NCBI GenBank assembly: GCA_032433765.1
Contig: JAVIAB010000059.1
Span: 56,964,603 to 57,028,602, forward strand
Source of the DNA: Megaustenia siamemsis
Lineage: Eukaryota > Mollusca > Gastropoda > Stylommatophora > Ariophantidae
Direction: 5' to 3'
DNA length: 64,000 nt
This document shows, piece by piece, positions 44,690-55,149 of the stretch (within the stretch, counting starts at the first letter, position 1; the number at the start of each line of letters is the position of its first letter). Under the pieces are notes generated by a model that worked only from the letters and a program-made list of their open reading frames with translations, did not search any database and was not told the DNA's origin. The translations under genes and the position numbers were made by a program.

Positions 44690-45010
44690 GGAACCGGAAA
44701 TGAGTATGCAGAGATAACTACTAGCCAGCCAAGGGAAAGAACAGAACAGAACTCTGAACTATCACAAGACCAAGACACAAGAAAGAAGACGACCTGGTCG
44801 TGACAAAGCTATCGCTAAAGAGGGCGATTCAAAGTGGAAACAAGGCCACCAAAACATTTAGGGGATGGATGTTATCAACTTTGAAGGAAAGAGAAAGTTA
44901 TCATACTCTCACTCTGCCTCTACACTGGTCATAACACTAACAGAATGAGGCACCGCAGCATGTACTCCAAACACAAGATAGGTTAAACACCCCCCCCTTT
45001 TCCCCGTAAT
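44690..45010 (+). mobile_element. LINE G fragment
   Basis: Matches 55928-56160: GAAATGAGTATGCAGA, GAAAGAACAGAACAGAAC, GGGGATGGATGTTATCAACT, GAGAAAGTTATCATACTC, GCATGTACTCCAAACACAAG and a C run. It is more broken than the 55.9 kb copy. Confidence 0.75.
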
Positions 45011-45218
45011 TCTGTGCCAGTACACCATGTAAAATTAGGTTAGGGTTTAGGTTAAAACTTTATAGTTTACCCTGTCATTGTTTCTCTTTTCTCTACACTC
45101 TTACTCTACAATAATTGAATAATGACACAGATTGACTCTCACTGAGCCACCAAAATGCAATGTTACTCACTGGGACGTTACTCTTCCTAAATTTACTGTA
45201 GTGTAACGATATATTACA

Positions 45219-45220
<2 letters not shown>

Positions 45221-45274
<54 letters not shown>
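45221..45274. repeat. TA dinucleotide microsatellite
   Basis: About 27 TA units with one break near 45229. Confidence 0.95.
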
Positions 45275-45277
<3 letters not shown>

Positions 45278-45416
45278 CATCAGACATAATTAGTTTTCTT
45301 AAATAATTTGAGTACTCATTCAACCATTTGTTGCACGTTCATCCTTTGTGGAACGTGAACATAGCTCAGTGACACCCCACAGGGCATCGATCTGAAGAAT
45401 CTTTGTGACCTATCTA

Positions 45417-46320
45417 TAGCAATACTAAAAAAAAAAGGAAGAAAAAAGTGGTATGGTGACAGCTTTACATGGTAATGGACGAAACAAAAGTCGACGTTTC
45501 GGCCAGGTAGGCCTTCATCTGGACGAACAACAAACACAAAAATTATATATAACGATATATTAACAAATCTAACTACATGGCGATAATATGCTAGATACTA
45601 AAGAGAGGAAAAATAAAAAATGGTCACTTCCCTGTGTTCCTGAGCTGGGTCAGTCTCCAAATGGACTAAATTGATACGGCAGGACCGACTATAAATCTCT
45701 CTGACCAGGAAGTCAGGTGAGAAGACGGAAAGGAAAGGTTCTAAAAATATGGGGAGGTGGGTACAGGATATGTGTAAACTATGCACGTCTACCTCTGTGT
45801 GTGCAACCCGAACCGATGTGTAAACATAAGCATGTGTATGTAACAATGCATGCGAACAAGCATAAATCAGCACATATATTGCCACAAGGCCCACAAAAGT
45901 AAAACCCAAAGGAGCCAAATGTGTCAATACATGTGCAGACAAATATGTCCACATGTATAGGTTAAGTAGCGCATGGGGGTATGAAATATGTAGTGGGTGT
46001 CCTATGAGTATGAGAGTGATATGTTCATTCCTTGGGGGGACAGCGAACCCAACTGGGCAATAAGGCGATTCTCAAGGGCGAACCTGCTGCGATTGCTGCA
46101 GTGACATGAGACAATGCCAGTAACTTGCATGTCGAGTTTATCACTATGTCCAGGAGAGTTGAAATGGGCAGACACCGGGCTGCCAGTATTTTGCTCAACA
46201 TCACGAAGATGCTCACAAAAAACTACTTGGCCGAAACGTCGACTTTTGTTTCGTCCATTACAACGTAAAGCTGTCACCATACCACTTTTTCTTCCTTTTT
46301 TTTTTTTTAGTATTGCTATT
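45417..46320 (-). mobile_element. Penelope-like element fragment flanked by inverted repeats
   Basis: The minus-strand frame at 46325-46002 has VFCEHLRDVE, SPVSAHFNSPGHSDKLDMQV, RLIAQLGSLSPQGMNISL, the C-terminal half of the GIY-YIG-type endonuclease of Penelope-like elements. About 95 bp at 45417-45512 (TAGCAATACT, A run, GTGGTATGGTGACAGCTTTA, AAAGTCGACGTTTCGGCCAG) recurs inverted at 46218-46320. The left arm continues GTAGGCCTTCATCTGGACGA, a typical PLE end motif. The rest of the enzyme (RT) is missing. Confidence 0.75.
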
Positions 46321-46639
46321 ATCATCAGCTTTACAGCAGCTTCGCATCTCTACGCATCTTGGTGCGTCTTGATGCCTTTACCTGACCTATCTATACTAGC
46401 CCAGCCAGATTCTGTTGTTGTCATTTTCAGGGTCTCTGAGTAATGTCTTGAAACCATGTTCTTCTTGGTTCCTCTCCCCCCCCCCCCCCCCCTCTTGTCT
46501 TCCTGGAACCTTGTCTTTATTGTCTAATGCCTTCCATTTATTTTTTTTTTCAGCCCCCAATGAAGTGTGTCTTTAACGTGGCCATATAATAGTTAACTTG
46601 TATTTTAATTTCCTCTGTAGAATCATAGCATATTCAACA

Positions 46640-47330
46640 TGTTTAATTTATAAGCCTGTTCTTTTCAATTTAAGCCATATTAAATGTTTTAATATTTAAG
46701 TCTTTTAACCCTAGATACATAAACATAAATTCTTCTGAGAAATCCCATCTCTGTGGCCTCTAATCGTCTTTTCATTTGTTTGTCTACTGTCCATGATTCG
46801 CTTCCATAGGTCAGAATTGGTTCTATATAGCACCGATGAACTCTCTTTCTCATTTTTATTGACATTGATTTGTTGCATAAGATATTTTTCAATTTCTGAA
46901 ATGCTATTTTGGCCTGAGCTATTCTGCTTTTTATTTCTGTGGTGCATCTCCCATCTGATGTTATTATTGTGCCCAAGTATTTGAAACGTTGCACTTGTTT
47001 CAGATTTGTCTCGTTTATTTTTATGCTGCATGATGGTGATGATTGTTTCTTCGATATAACCATTACTTCTGTTTTCTTACTATTCAGACTGAGACCTTTC
47101 TTGTTGCTTTCTTTTACTATTATGTCTATCATTTCTAGTAGTTCGTTCTCTGTCTCTGCTATTAAGACTGTGTCATCCGCATATCGCAAATTATTTATGT
47201 TGTGACCGTTTACTTCAATTCCTTTTTTGTCTACTATTGATCTCATAATATATTCACTGTAAAGTGAAAACAAATCCAGTGACAGAACACAGCCTTGTCT
47301 GACTCCTTTATACGATACCATAGTATAAAT
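46640..47330 (-). mobile_element. LINE B' RT half, inverted
   Basis: Minus-strand frame 47321-46689 encodes YKGVRQGCVLSLDLFSLYSE, NNLRYADDTVLIAETENE (catalytic pair), SLNSKKTEVMVISKK, YLGTIITSDGRCTTEIKSR and YIEPILTYGSESWTVDKQMK, ending soon after EATEMGFLRR. It abuts, head to head, the plus-strand 3' half of the same family at 47331. Confidence 0.88.
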
Positions 47331-47745
47331 GACCTAAGGAAGCGAATCATGGACAGTAAACAAACAAATGAAAAGACGATTAGAGGCCACAGAGATGGGA
47401 TTTCTCAGAAGAATGTTGAAAGTCCCCTGGGCAACTAAAAAGACCAATGAGGAAATTCTCAAAGAGGCCAACACAAAAAAGCAGCTTCTAAAAAACATCA
47501 GAAAGAAGCAATCAACATTTTTCGGGCACATCATGAAAAGAGGAAAGTTGGAATACTTGGTTTCAACTGGCAAAATAGAAGGAAAGAGAGATCACGGACA
47601 ACAAAGAGAAAAAATACTGAATAGCTTGGTGTCATGGCATGGAAAACAGTCAACAACAAAACGGATACGATGCACTGTAGAAAGAAGATTGTGGAAATAT
47701 GATCGCCTACGCCAATCGGTATGGCACATGATGATGGTGATGATG
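47331..47745 (+). mobile_element. LINE B' 3' half with GATGAT tail
   Basis: Encodes ESWTVNKQMKRRLEATEMGF, VPWATKKTNEEILKEANTKK, RKKQSTFFGHIMKRGKLEYL and GKIEGKRDHGQQREK. It ends CACATGATGATGGTGATGAT. Its first ~80 bp repeat, in inverted orientation, the end of the neighbouring minus-strand half. Confidence 0.88.
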
Positions 47746-47779
47746 ATAGTAAAAATTACTATCACTTAATTGTAATATT

Positions 47780-48207
47780 CATCATCATCATGTACCCTAC
47801 CGGTTGGCGTAGGTGATCATGTCCCTCCACAATCTTCTATCTACAGTGCATCGTATCAGTTCTGTTGTTGACTTTTTTCCATGCCATGACACCAAGCTAT
47901 CCAGTATTTTCTCTCTTTGTCATCCGCGATCTCTCTTTCCTTTTATTTTGCCAGTTGTAACCAAGTATTCCAACTTTCCTATTCTTATGATGTGCCTGAA
48001 AAATGTTGATTGCTTTTCTGATGTTTTTTAAGAGCTCCCTTTTTGTGTTGGCCTCTTTGAGAACCTCCTCATTGGTCTTTTTATCTGTCCAGGGAACTTT
48101 CAACATTCTTCTGAGAAATCCCATCTCTGTGGCCTCTAATCGTCCTTTCATTTGTTGGTCTACTGTCCATGATTCGCTTCCATAGGTCATAATTGGTTCT
48201 ATATAGC
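47780..48207 (-). mobile_element. LINE B' 3' fragment with target duplication
   Basis: A 428-bp minus-strand insertion bounded by exact 12-bp duplications AATTGTAATATT (47768-47779 and 48208-48219). It encodes SESWTVDQQMKGRLEATEMG, VPWTDKKTNEEVLKEANTKR and the basic C-terminus. The tail is ATGATGATGATGAA on the minus strand. It faces the previous copy tail to tail. Confidence 0.92.
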
Positions 48208-48299
48208 AATTGTAATATTAGGAGCTCTAAAACTAGTATTTTCTTTGAACTTTTGACACACAGCTCTATCACAGCAGTTTGACTCATAAACTCCCATCC

Positions 48300-48810
48300 A
48301 TTATGGCAACACTTAGGAGTTGAAGACCAAGGTGGCTGAGTCATGTAAGAAGGAAGGCAAACAATTGTATTTCCAAACAAATATTGTATGGCAAACTTAG
48401 GGATGAGAAGATACCAAAGGCAAGAACAGTGCTGAGCATATAAAGATATTTGCTGGACTTCCTTGAGTGAATTCTCTATCGGTGAAAGAAACTGGGGAAA
48501 TCAGGCTGCAGATGTAGCACATGGAGAACAAAAATAAAAAACGGCATAGTAACATTTAAGACAGTTGATATCAATTTCAGAAGACAACATTTTTCACGAT
48601 AAATGAGATGAGGCCAGGCACCACAAATACATCTTGCTCATTCTACGGCTGGATCTGTCTATCCAATATTGGCAGATTCAGCCATGAGAGAAGCTGTTCA
48701 GTAAAACAGCATCCTGTATAAGACACTAATATTTTACCAAACTATTGACATATCATGATTGTTGGTTACTACCAACTTTTAGTCAAGGAGCCAAAGGCCA
48801 TATACTAAGT
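48300..48810 (+). mobile_element. LINE D C-terminal end, degraded
   Basis: Broken frames carry RPRWLSHVRRK, SKQILYGKLRDEKIPKAR and the FYGWICLSNIGRFSHERS end followed by KQHPV. It parallels 42880-43290 and 39090-39260. Confidence 0.7.
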
Positions 48811-49107
48811 ATAGTATAAAGCAAGACGTATTTCGATAATTTTGAATTGCTTTTATTATTTTCTTTTAAATTGTAATAATTATAATTAAATAAGTTTTTA
48901 TATTAATAATATTATTATTATTATATCTACTTTTATGCTGTGAACCCAGCTCTCTCAAATTGGAGAGAAAAAAACATTGTTATTTAATGGTTGCTAGCAC
49001 ACTGTAACATTTTTGGCAAGAAAGTGTCTGAGATACTAGCCATAAAGTAAACATTAATTAATTCTTTCTAAAACTAATCCTCTGGTAGGTCCAAATAATC
49101 AAATTGT

Positions 49108-49521
49108 AGGAAAACATCTTAGTTTATAAATGTTGTTTAGAGAACATGTGTATTTAGTGTATAGTAAATTTGGTGACAGTGTCCATATATAAAAAAAATA
49201 AATACATGTTTTGAGTGATGTTGTCAACATTTAAGGACCCATTTAAGACTGGATACTGTCAATTTGAATCAAACCCAATCTCTAATCCTCAGCAGATCGG
49301 TTCACTAACCATTACTTTGATTGCTTTCCCAGGGCTTCCATGAGCACCAGTGATTGGTAGTATATTAAGTTATTTATAGAAGACAGTACCCAGTCTTAAA
49401 TGGGTCCTTAAGTGTTGACAACATCACTCATCTATTTATTTATTTTTCTTATATTGTCACTGTCACCAAATTTACTATACACATGTTCTCTAAACAACAT
49501 TTACATAATAAGATGTTTTCC
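49108..49521. repeat. Large inverted repeat with a SINE3-like loop
   Basis: Left arm 49108-49260 (AGGAAAACATCTTAGTTTAT, AGAGAACATGTGTA, TGAGTGATGTTGTCAACATT, AAGGACCCATTTAAGACTGG) pairs with right arm 49382-49521. Arms of 153 and 140 bp surround a ~120-bp loop. The loop holds, on the minus strand, GTAATGGTTAGTGAAC and GATTGGGTTTGATTC, a tRNA-like SINE3 head. Transcribed, it would fold into a long hairpin about 290 bp before VPS52 exon 2. Confidence 0.85.
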
Positions 49522-49811
49522 AACAGAGATTTGCCATTCAGGGTTTTAAATTATTTAAAAAACAAGTATAGTAAAAAAAAATGGACTTAAGATTGAAATA
49601 TAGTTTGGAAAGAGAGAGTGTGTATTTTTTTTTCAATTAATGTTGGAATTTAATTTATTTTGTTTATATTTGTATTAATGTCATGGAGTTTCTGTGCATG
49701 AAAGCAAATAGTAAAATATTTCAACTGTCCTGGTATGTCATTAAGGAGTAATTATCATTTCTGTTCATCCTTGCACTTAGAGCATACATTTTCTTTCTGA
49801 TTTAGTTTCAG

Positions 49812-49887
49812 GGTTTGTCTGATATCAACTTAAATCTTGGAGAGTTGGATTTTACTTCAGAAGACTTTTTACTTGATGAAGTTGATG
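49812..49887 (+). CDS. VPS52: VPS52 exon 2 (N-terminal conserved block)
   Basis: VPS52 is a coiled-coil subunit of GARP (with VPS51, VPS53, VPS54) and EARP, which tether endosome-derived vesicles at the trans-Golgi and recycling endosomes. The acceptor TAGTTTCAG opens GLSDINLNLGELDFTSEDFL and the exon ends LDEVD in phase 1 at a GATG|GTAAGA donor. The LGELD-T-S-DEF-LDEVD block is the conserved entry to the VPS52 N-terminal domain. A Val codon is completed across the junction with 51012. Confidence 0.93.
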
Positions 49888-50114
49888 GTAAGAAGCTGAT
49901 ATTAAGCAAGACATGTATTTATTGTTTAAGTGGTGCACAGTGCTGAATAGATGCACTTATGCAGAGTTCTGATATACAGTGGGAGAAAATCAGTCTTATT
50001 TATCCTACAAGCATTTGGAACTAGACAATTATCTATGTACTCACATCAGTCATGTTTAGGCTTAAACATTCCATAAATAGTTGAATTGTTTGAATCTAAG
50101 TAAGATATAATTCT

Positions 50115-50928
50115 CCAAACAACTTGATGATTTAGACTTTGCTGATGACATAGCTCTCCTATCACACAGCCATCAACAGATGCAGAATAAAATGAGCATA
50201 CTTGATGAGAGATCACAACAGCTAGGACTAAAGATTAATAGAGATAAGACAAACATTATGAGAATTAATACAGTTGGCAATAACCAAATAAAACTAGGAG
50301 AAATACCTCTACTAGACGTACAATCTTACATATATCTGGGCAGTAATATAGATAAAGAGGGGGGAACAGAAAATGATACCAAAATAAGGATATCAAAAGC
50401 AAGAGGAGCTTTCGTTGCACTGGGAAACATGGAAATCCAAAGAAATTTTGTTAAATACAAAAATAAAAATTTTCAACTCAAATGTTAAGTCGGTCCTATT
50501 ATATGGCTGGAAAACATGGAGAACTACAAAATTGACAATCATGAAGATACAGACTTTCATTAATGGATGCTTACGCAGAATAAAAGGATGGAAATGGGAG
50601 AACAAAATCACTAACATAGAATTATGGAAATGTACCAGTCAAATACCTGTGGATAAAGAGATACAGCGAAGACGATGGCACTGGATAGGACACACACTAT
50701 GGAAGCCAACTGAGAGTATTACACAACAGGCACTTTTTTGGAATACCCAGGGGAAAAAACAAAGAGGAAGACCAAGGAATTCTTGCAGAAGACAGATAGA
50801 AGCAGAGATGAAGATGATGGGGAAGACATGGAATGATCTTAAAAGAATGGCAAAAAACAGAATGATGTGGAAAATGTTTGTTGAAGACCTATGCTCCACT
50901 GGGAGCTGAAAGGTAGAAGAAGAAGAAG
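50115..50928 (+). mobile_element. LINE A, 5'-truncated, in VPS52 intron 2
   Basis: An 814-bp insertion with exact 13-bp duplications AAGATATAATTCT (50102-50114 and 50929-50941). It starts inside the RT catalytic motif (QLDDLDFADDIALLS). Frames 50180-50488 and 50415-50909 overlap because of a frameshift near 50410-50450 (GNMEIQRNFVKYKN against the other copies' GNMWKSKEIRLNTK). The C-terminal [20 protein letters not shown] and the GAAGAAGAA tail are present. Same strand as VPS52. Confidence 0.93.
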
Positions 50929-51011
50929 AAGATATAATTCTAAAGAAGAAATGACTTTTAAATTAAACTGCCATTGTTATTATAAATATTATTGGTACTT
51001 ATTTTTTTCAG

Positions 51012-51064
51012 TTCATATTCAGGAAAATCTAGAGGATGACATTGTTAAGGAAGCTTTGAAGAAG
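51012..51064 (+). CDS. VPS52: VPS52 exon 3
   Basis: A 53-bp exon after TTTTTTTCAG. With the phase-1 G from exon 2 it reads VHIQENLEDDIVKEALKK and ends in phase 0 at AAG|GTGAGA. This is the strongly conserved VPS52 signature just before the GVDLRxYS segment. No deviation from the family pattern is seen. Confidence 0.95.
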
Positions 51065-51249
51065 GTGAGAGATTATTTCATCCTTTATATATATTGTTAT
51101 AGTAAGAGCTGAACATTTTGTTCTATGTGAGTTTCTTTGTTTTTCAGTTTCTGTTAAATTGGCATATTATCTCTGTGCGTGCTGTTTACCCATACCACCA
51201 CCTCATCAAACAATTGCTTTGACCTTTTTGCTGCTTGTTATTAACTGGC

Positions 51250-51500
51250 CAGATACCAGTAGAAACAGTGATCTAGAAAAAGAAATTGGTTACACATTGC
51301 GAAGACCACCAGGCAATATATTCTATCTATCTATCTATTGTCTTTTGAGCCGAAGATGGCACATAGGGCAGAACCACAAAGGCAGACCTGGAGAAGAATC
51401 ATCAAGACAGACATAAAGGCAGCAGGATGGACATGGTCTCAGTTGGAGAATATAGCACAGAACTGGGTATGTTGGCAGTGTGGTTGCATCCCTTTGCTCC
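51250..51500 (+). mobile_element. LINE C-terminal fragment split by a SINE1 end
   Basis: Left part encodes EKEIGYTLRRPPGNI; right part (from about 51380) encodes RRIIKTDIKAAGWTWSQLEN and IAQNWV. Between them (51322-51379) is the minus-strand 3' end of SINE1 (TCTATCTATCTATTGTC, GCACATAGGGCAGAACCAC). The LINE belongs to the LGHTLRRP-type families, not exactly A-C. Confidence 0.75.
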
Positions 51501-51589
51501 TTGAGGGGTTGCTAGGCTTAGGTCAGTAAGGTTAGCTACTTAACACTAAGGTTATTGGCTGGGGGAAGACAAATTGATGGACCTACTTG

Positions 51590-51836
51590 TGTCTGTTAGT
51601 GAACTGGACTGCAAAGGACAAGAGGTAGGGTTTGATCCCAACCGACGGCTTCTGGGTTCACCCAGCCTTAAATGGTTACCATATTTTTTTCTGGGAAAGT
51701 AAAGCGGCACGAGCACAATACTGACCACATTACCCCAAAAATCATGTGCCGCAAGTCTGTAAAATTTATGGTCACTAACACCATATTCCCTATACACCAC
51801 TTTGTGTGATGGGGGTACTTTACTTCTTTTTTTTTT
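51590..51836 (+). mobile_element. SINE3, head-truncated, in VPS52 intron 3
   Basis: Starts inside the tRNA-like head (GTGAACTGGACTGCAAAGGA, GTAGGGTTTGATCCCAACCG) and continues CTTCTGGGTTCACCCAGCCT, CTGGGAAAGTAAAGCGGCAC, ATGTGCCGCAAG, ending in a T run at 51828-51842. Confidence 0.8.
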
Positions 51837-52245
51837 TTTTTTACCTGTGTCTGAGTTGTGGATGTTTTTCTTTTGTTGCAGTCTGAGAGTCTGAAGGCTT
51901 GTAACACCTCATGTTTGAATATACAACCAGTTTATGTTAGTTTAAGCAGCTACAGCAACTCTACTACACCCTTGTGCTACTTTCCAATTGATAATGTTTT
52001 TGCCATTTTTACCCTCACTTTGCACATCAAGTCTTTTCTGGTATTCTTCTTGTAAAATTTATCTTTGTGATCTCTGTCTCAAGGTCCACTTGCTTATTAG
52101 GTTTTCCTTGCTTCTTTTTTCTCTGTGAGTTCCATGTCCAAGCTTGTTGTAATGCATGTAGTTAGCTTTTGAAGTGTGTGTGCCCTATCCATCCCTGCTG
52201 TCTTTAAGACATTAATGTAATAAAATGTTATGAAATATTTTCCAG

Positions 52246-52321
52246 GGTGTTGATCTGAGACAGTACTCAAAGGAGATTGAGCATGAGCTTCTTAAGGTTG
52301 AGAATGCTTCTGTTCAGGATT
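52246..52321 (+). CDS. VPS52: VPS52 exon 4
   Basis: Acceptor ATTTTCCAG opens GVDLRQYSKEIEHELLKVEN then ASVQD and ends with one base (T) at a GATT|GTATCC donor. The T is completed to Tyr by exon 5, giving the family's D-Y-I-x-E-S-x-N-I-A-S-L-H run. Helical, charged sequence starting the coiled-coil region. The donor GTATCC is weaker than the others but phase and homology fix it. Confidence 0.94.
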
Positions 52322-52498
52322 GTATCCTTTAATTACCTGGCTTATATACTTTTTACCATGCATAATTATGACAATAGCAGTTAGAAAAATAAGAAATATA
52401 GCAGTAAATATCATATTGATCATAATCATTAATAGTATCTATTATATTTATTTGTTCATATATTTACTGCTCAGCTTGCCATTTGATACAACTGGTTT

Positions 52499-52761
52499 CT
52501 GTCTATTGTGCTTTCGAGCCGAAGACGGCACATAGGGCAGAACCACGATCTCAAAAACAGAAACCTTGCGTACCAAAATGGCACATATTGCGGAGATCAC
52601 TGCTTCTAAAATCTATATGTTTCCATAACAACACTTTTTACAATGACAGCTTGTCAAGCCATCGATCAACCTCCTTAGTCGCCTTACGACATGCCTGGAA
52701 GGTCACAGTGTCACTATTCTTTACTTCCCTCATAATGAAGTCCTGGTAACACACGGGAAAT
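52499..52761 (-). mobile_element. SINE1 copy, full length, in VPS52 intron 4
   Basis: A 263-bp minus-strand copy, CTGTCTATTGTGCTTTCGAG to GGTAACACACGGGAAA. Exact 9-bp duplications AACTGGTTT at 52490-52498 and 52762-52770. Antisense to VPS52. Confidence 0.92.
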
Positions 52762-52799
52762 AACTGGTTTACTGAAGTAAAAATATCAAGTTCATTTTA

Positions 52800-52960
52800 T
52801 CCTAGGTTCATCCAGCCTTAAATTGGTACCTGAGGTGTTTAGGCTTTTTTTTAGGAGAGACAGTCTTGACATAGTGCTGACCACATTACCTACAAAATAT
52901 GTGTATGGTCAAGGAAAGTATAGACACTGTTACTCTTTATCACTGTAGTGTGCCATGCTT
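52800..52960 (+). mobile_element. SINE3 body fragment
   Basis: GGTTCATCCAGCCTTAAATT, TTTTTTTAGGAGAGACAG, CTGACCACATTACC parallel the SINE3 body. The tRNA-like head is absent. Confidence 0.5.
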
Positions 52961-53084
52961 GAGTCGTGACAATAAACAAGAAATTGGTCTGTCAGCCATT
53001 TGTGACCTGGTGGCTGGTGGTCAAAAGTTTGGTTCTCTATTGCTGCAAATTATTTTCAGCTGGAGAGTTGGGGTGGGGGGGGGG

Positions 53085-53325
53085 GGGGGGGGTGTTAGTT
53101 CTAGAGGTAAAACTTTGGACAGGAAAGTCCCATGTTCAAATTCTGCCGTGGAGATTTTCTACTTGAATCCGTGGAATTTTCTTGGCTTTCTCTAGCAGTG
53201 AGATCCGATGTCTAACCTTATTGGATAAAGATTTTAAAAAATGAGGTGTGCATGTTAAAGAATACTTGCAGTTAAAAATTGTAAAGAATATGCCAAATAT
53301 TGTCACTGCCCCAAGACAAAATTCA
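53085..53325 (+). mobile_element. SINE5, tRNA-derived
   Basis: Head TTAGTTCTAGAGGTAAAACT and CCCATGTTCAAATTCTG (B-box-like), body GAGATCCGATGTCTAACC, GCATGTTAAAGAATAC, AAGAATATGCCAAATATTGT. A G run at 53073-53092 directly precedes the head. Confidence 0.6.
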
Positions 53326-53337
53326 GAGTTTTTTTTG

Positions 53338-53660
53338 GCATTCGCCAGCTTTTTACTCTGACAAAGTCCCTAGAGTCTAGAAACTGAATTTTGCATGTTA
53401 ATCCATTTTTTTTCTGGCAGACGTGTGCACAGGGGTCCCTCGCCGCACAGGCAGAGAACTTCGGAGGTACTCATATTTTTTCAGTCCATGAGTGATTGAC
53501 TTTTCAAACTGGGCCTCGCTGCTGAGACCAGTGGTGGTTGCCACAGAGAGAAATCATAAAATAAAAATACCAACTGGTGTAGCTGGGATTTGAACCCACA
53601 ACCCCTCTGTCTCGAGGAAGGCGTCTTGCCTCGAGACCTATCAGTCCCCCCATCAGGAGA
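53338..53660 (-). mobile_element. SINE2, tRNA-derived
   Basis: Minus-strand copy in VPS52 intron 4. Its head reads on the minus strand GATAGGTCTCGAGGCAAGAC and GGGTTGTGGGTTCAAATCCC, close to consensus A and B boxes. The body ends at GACTTTGTCAGAGTAAAAAG. It is the best-preserved head of the three SINE2 copies. Confidence 0.85.
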
Positions 53661-54154
53661 TAAAAATGGTGACAGTATTTTTCTCTCAAAATGTGACAGC
53701 CTGTCATAGAAGTAATCTAATGTACCAGTGGGCTTGAAATCTAAAAGAATGAGGGCACAAACATTATATACACTCCCTACACATCAATGCTATGATGAGT
53801 GCCCCCTTTTTGTGTGTATATGTTCATGAATTAATAAGTGGTTGTGAAACTTCTAGAATGATAACATTAAACATGTCAGCTCCAAACCTCATAATTTGTG
53901 TGTGTGAGGAAGATTTCAAAAGTAGAAAAGTATGACGATGTTTGCAACCAGGCAGTAGGAAGATAGCTGTTTTTTTGTGTGTCTAAAAATCTGTTTAAAA
54001 TGCTCAATACAATCATTTTTATATGTTTATTTCTGTTAACTTGCTATCTAGATCTTGTGCACACTTCTTACTTTGCTTTTTTAAAATTATCAGGTATCAT
54101 CCTGTTAAAGATTATCATGTGATAATGAACTGTAATTTCTACCACATCTATACA

Positions 54155-54345
54155 CTTTGAACATGTCAGTATTCAGATGTTCTTACACTTTGAACATATC
54201 AGTATTCACATGTTCTTACACTTTGAACATATCTGTATTCACATGTTCTTACACTTTGAACATATCTGTATTCACATGTTCTTACACTTTGAACATATCT
54301 GTATTCACATGTTCTTACACTTTGAACATATCAATATTTCAGATG
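54155..54345. repeat. 33-bp minisatellite in VPS52 intron 4
   Basis: Five to six units of TTCTTACACTTTGAACATAT plus CTGTATTCACATG. The period of 33 keeps two plus-strand frames open; the resulting 11-residue repeats are by-products. Confidence 0.92.
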
Positions 54346-54383
54346 TTCTTTCCTTTGCTTTAAAACCTTGTATTGCTCTCTTA

Positions 54384-55101
54384 ATATAAATAATCTAAGG
54401 TATGCTGATGATACAGTCTTAATCGCTAAGAGTGAAAATGAGTTACAAGAAATGTTGGACATTACAGTGAAAGAAAGCAAAAATAAAGGACTCAGCCTGA
54501 ATAGCAAAAAGACAGAGGTTATGGTTACAACAAAGAAAAAGACATCACCTTAGTGCAAAATAAAGACAAGTGGAACAATATTAAAACAGGTAAATGAGTT
54601 TAAATATTTGGGAACTTTGTTAACCTCAGACGGAAGATGTACAAAAGAGGTGAGATGCAGAATGGCTCAGGCAAAAGCAGCTTTCCAAAAAATGAGGAAG
54701 ATACTATGCAATTCATTTTTTATAACAGAAACAAGAAAAAGAGTTCTTAAATGTTACGTAGAGCCAGTCTTAACATATGGATGTGAATCATGGACAATAG
54801 GACAACAGACAAGAAAATCACTGGAGTCTGTAGAAATGTGGTTTTACAGAAGAATGTTGAGAGTACCATGGACAGCTAAAAAGAGTAATGAAGATGTTCT
54901 GAGAGAGGTCAAAGCAAAAAGAGAGCTAATTTCCAATATTAGGAAGAAACAATCATCATTTTTTTGCCATGTAATGAGAAGAGAACAACTTGAATATATT
55001 GTAACAACTGGAAAAATTCAGGGACGAAGAGATAGAGGGAAGCAAAGAGAAAAAATAACAGACAGCTTAAGAGAATGGCTTGGTACTTGATGATGATGAT
55101 G
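54384..55101 (+). mobile_element. LINE B, 5'-truncated, in VPS52 intron 4
   Basis: A 718-bp insertion with exact 12-bp duplications ATTGCTCTCTTA (54372-54383 and 55102-55113). It starts in the RT catalytic motif (NNLRYADDTVLIAKSENELQ), then has a premature TAG after KKKTSP (about 54553). It is open again over 54608-55090: MGTLLTSDGRCTKEVRCRMA, YVEPVLTYGCESWTIGQQ, RRMLRVPWTAKKSNEDVLRE, GKIQGRRDRGKQREK. The tail is GATGATGATGATGA. Confidence 0.93.
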
Positions 55102-55149
55102 ATTGCTCTCTTAGATCTTTTCTGTTTATTTTTCTTAGCCTCAATCTAT

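Larger units (their letters stand above)
44368..49811. other. VPS52 intron 1 (if the start exon is right)
   Basis: A 5.4-kb intron holding a LINE G fragment, a TA microsatellite, a Penelope-like element, three LINE B' blocks, a LINE D piece and a large inverted repeat. A GC-richer segment at 44521-44600 (GGCGGCGGCGCAACAACAAA, CAGCAGCTGCTCACGTCACT) is unlike its surroundings and may be part of the promoter/5' region. Confidence 0.5.

Noticed and set aside
46114..46443. Plus-strand 109-codon ORF
   Set aside because: Shadow of the minus-strand Penelope-like GIY-YIG fragment.
54157..54389. Two overlapping 68-70 codon repeat ORFs
   Set aside because: By-products of the 33-bp minisatellite.
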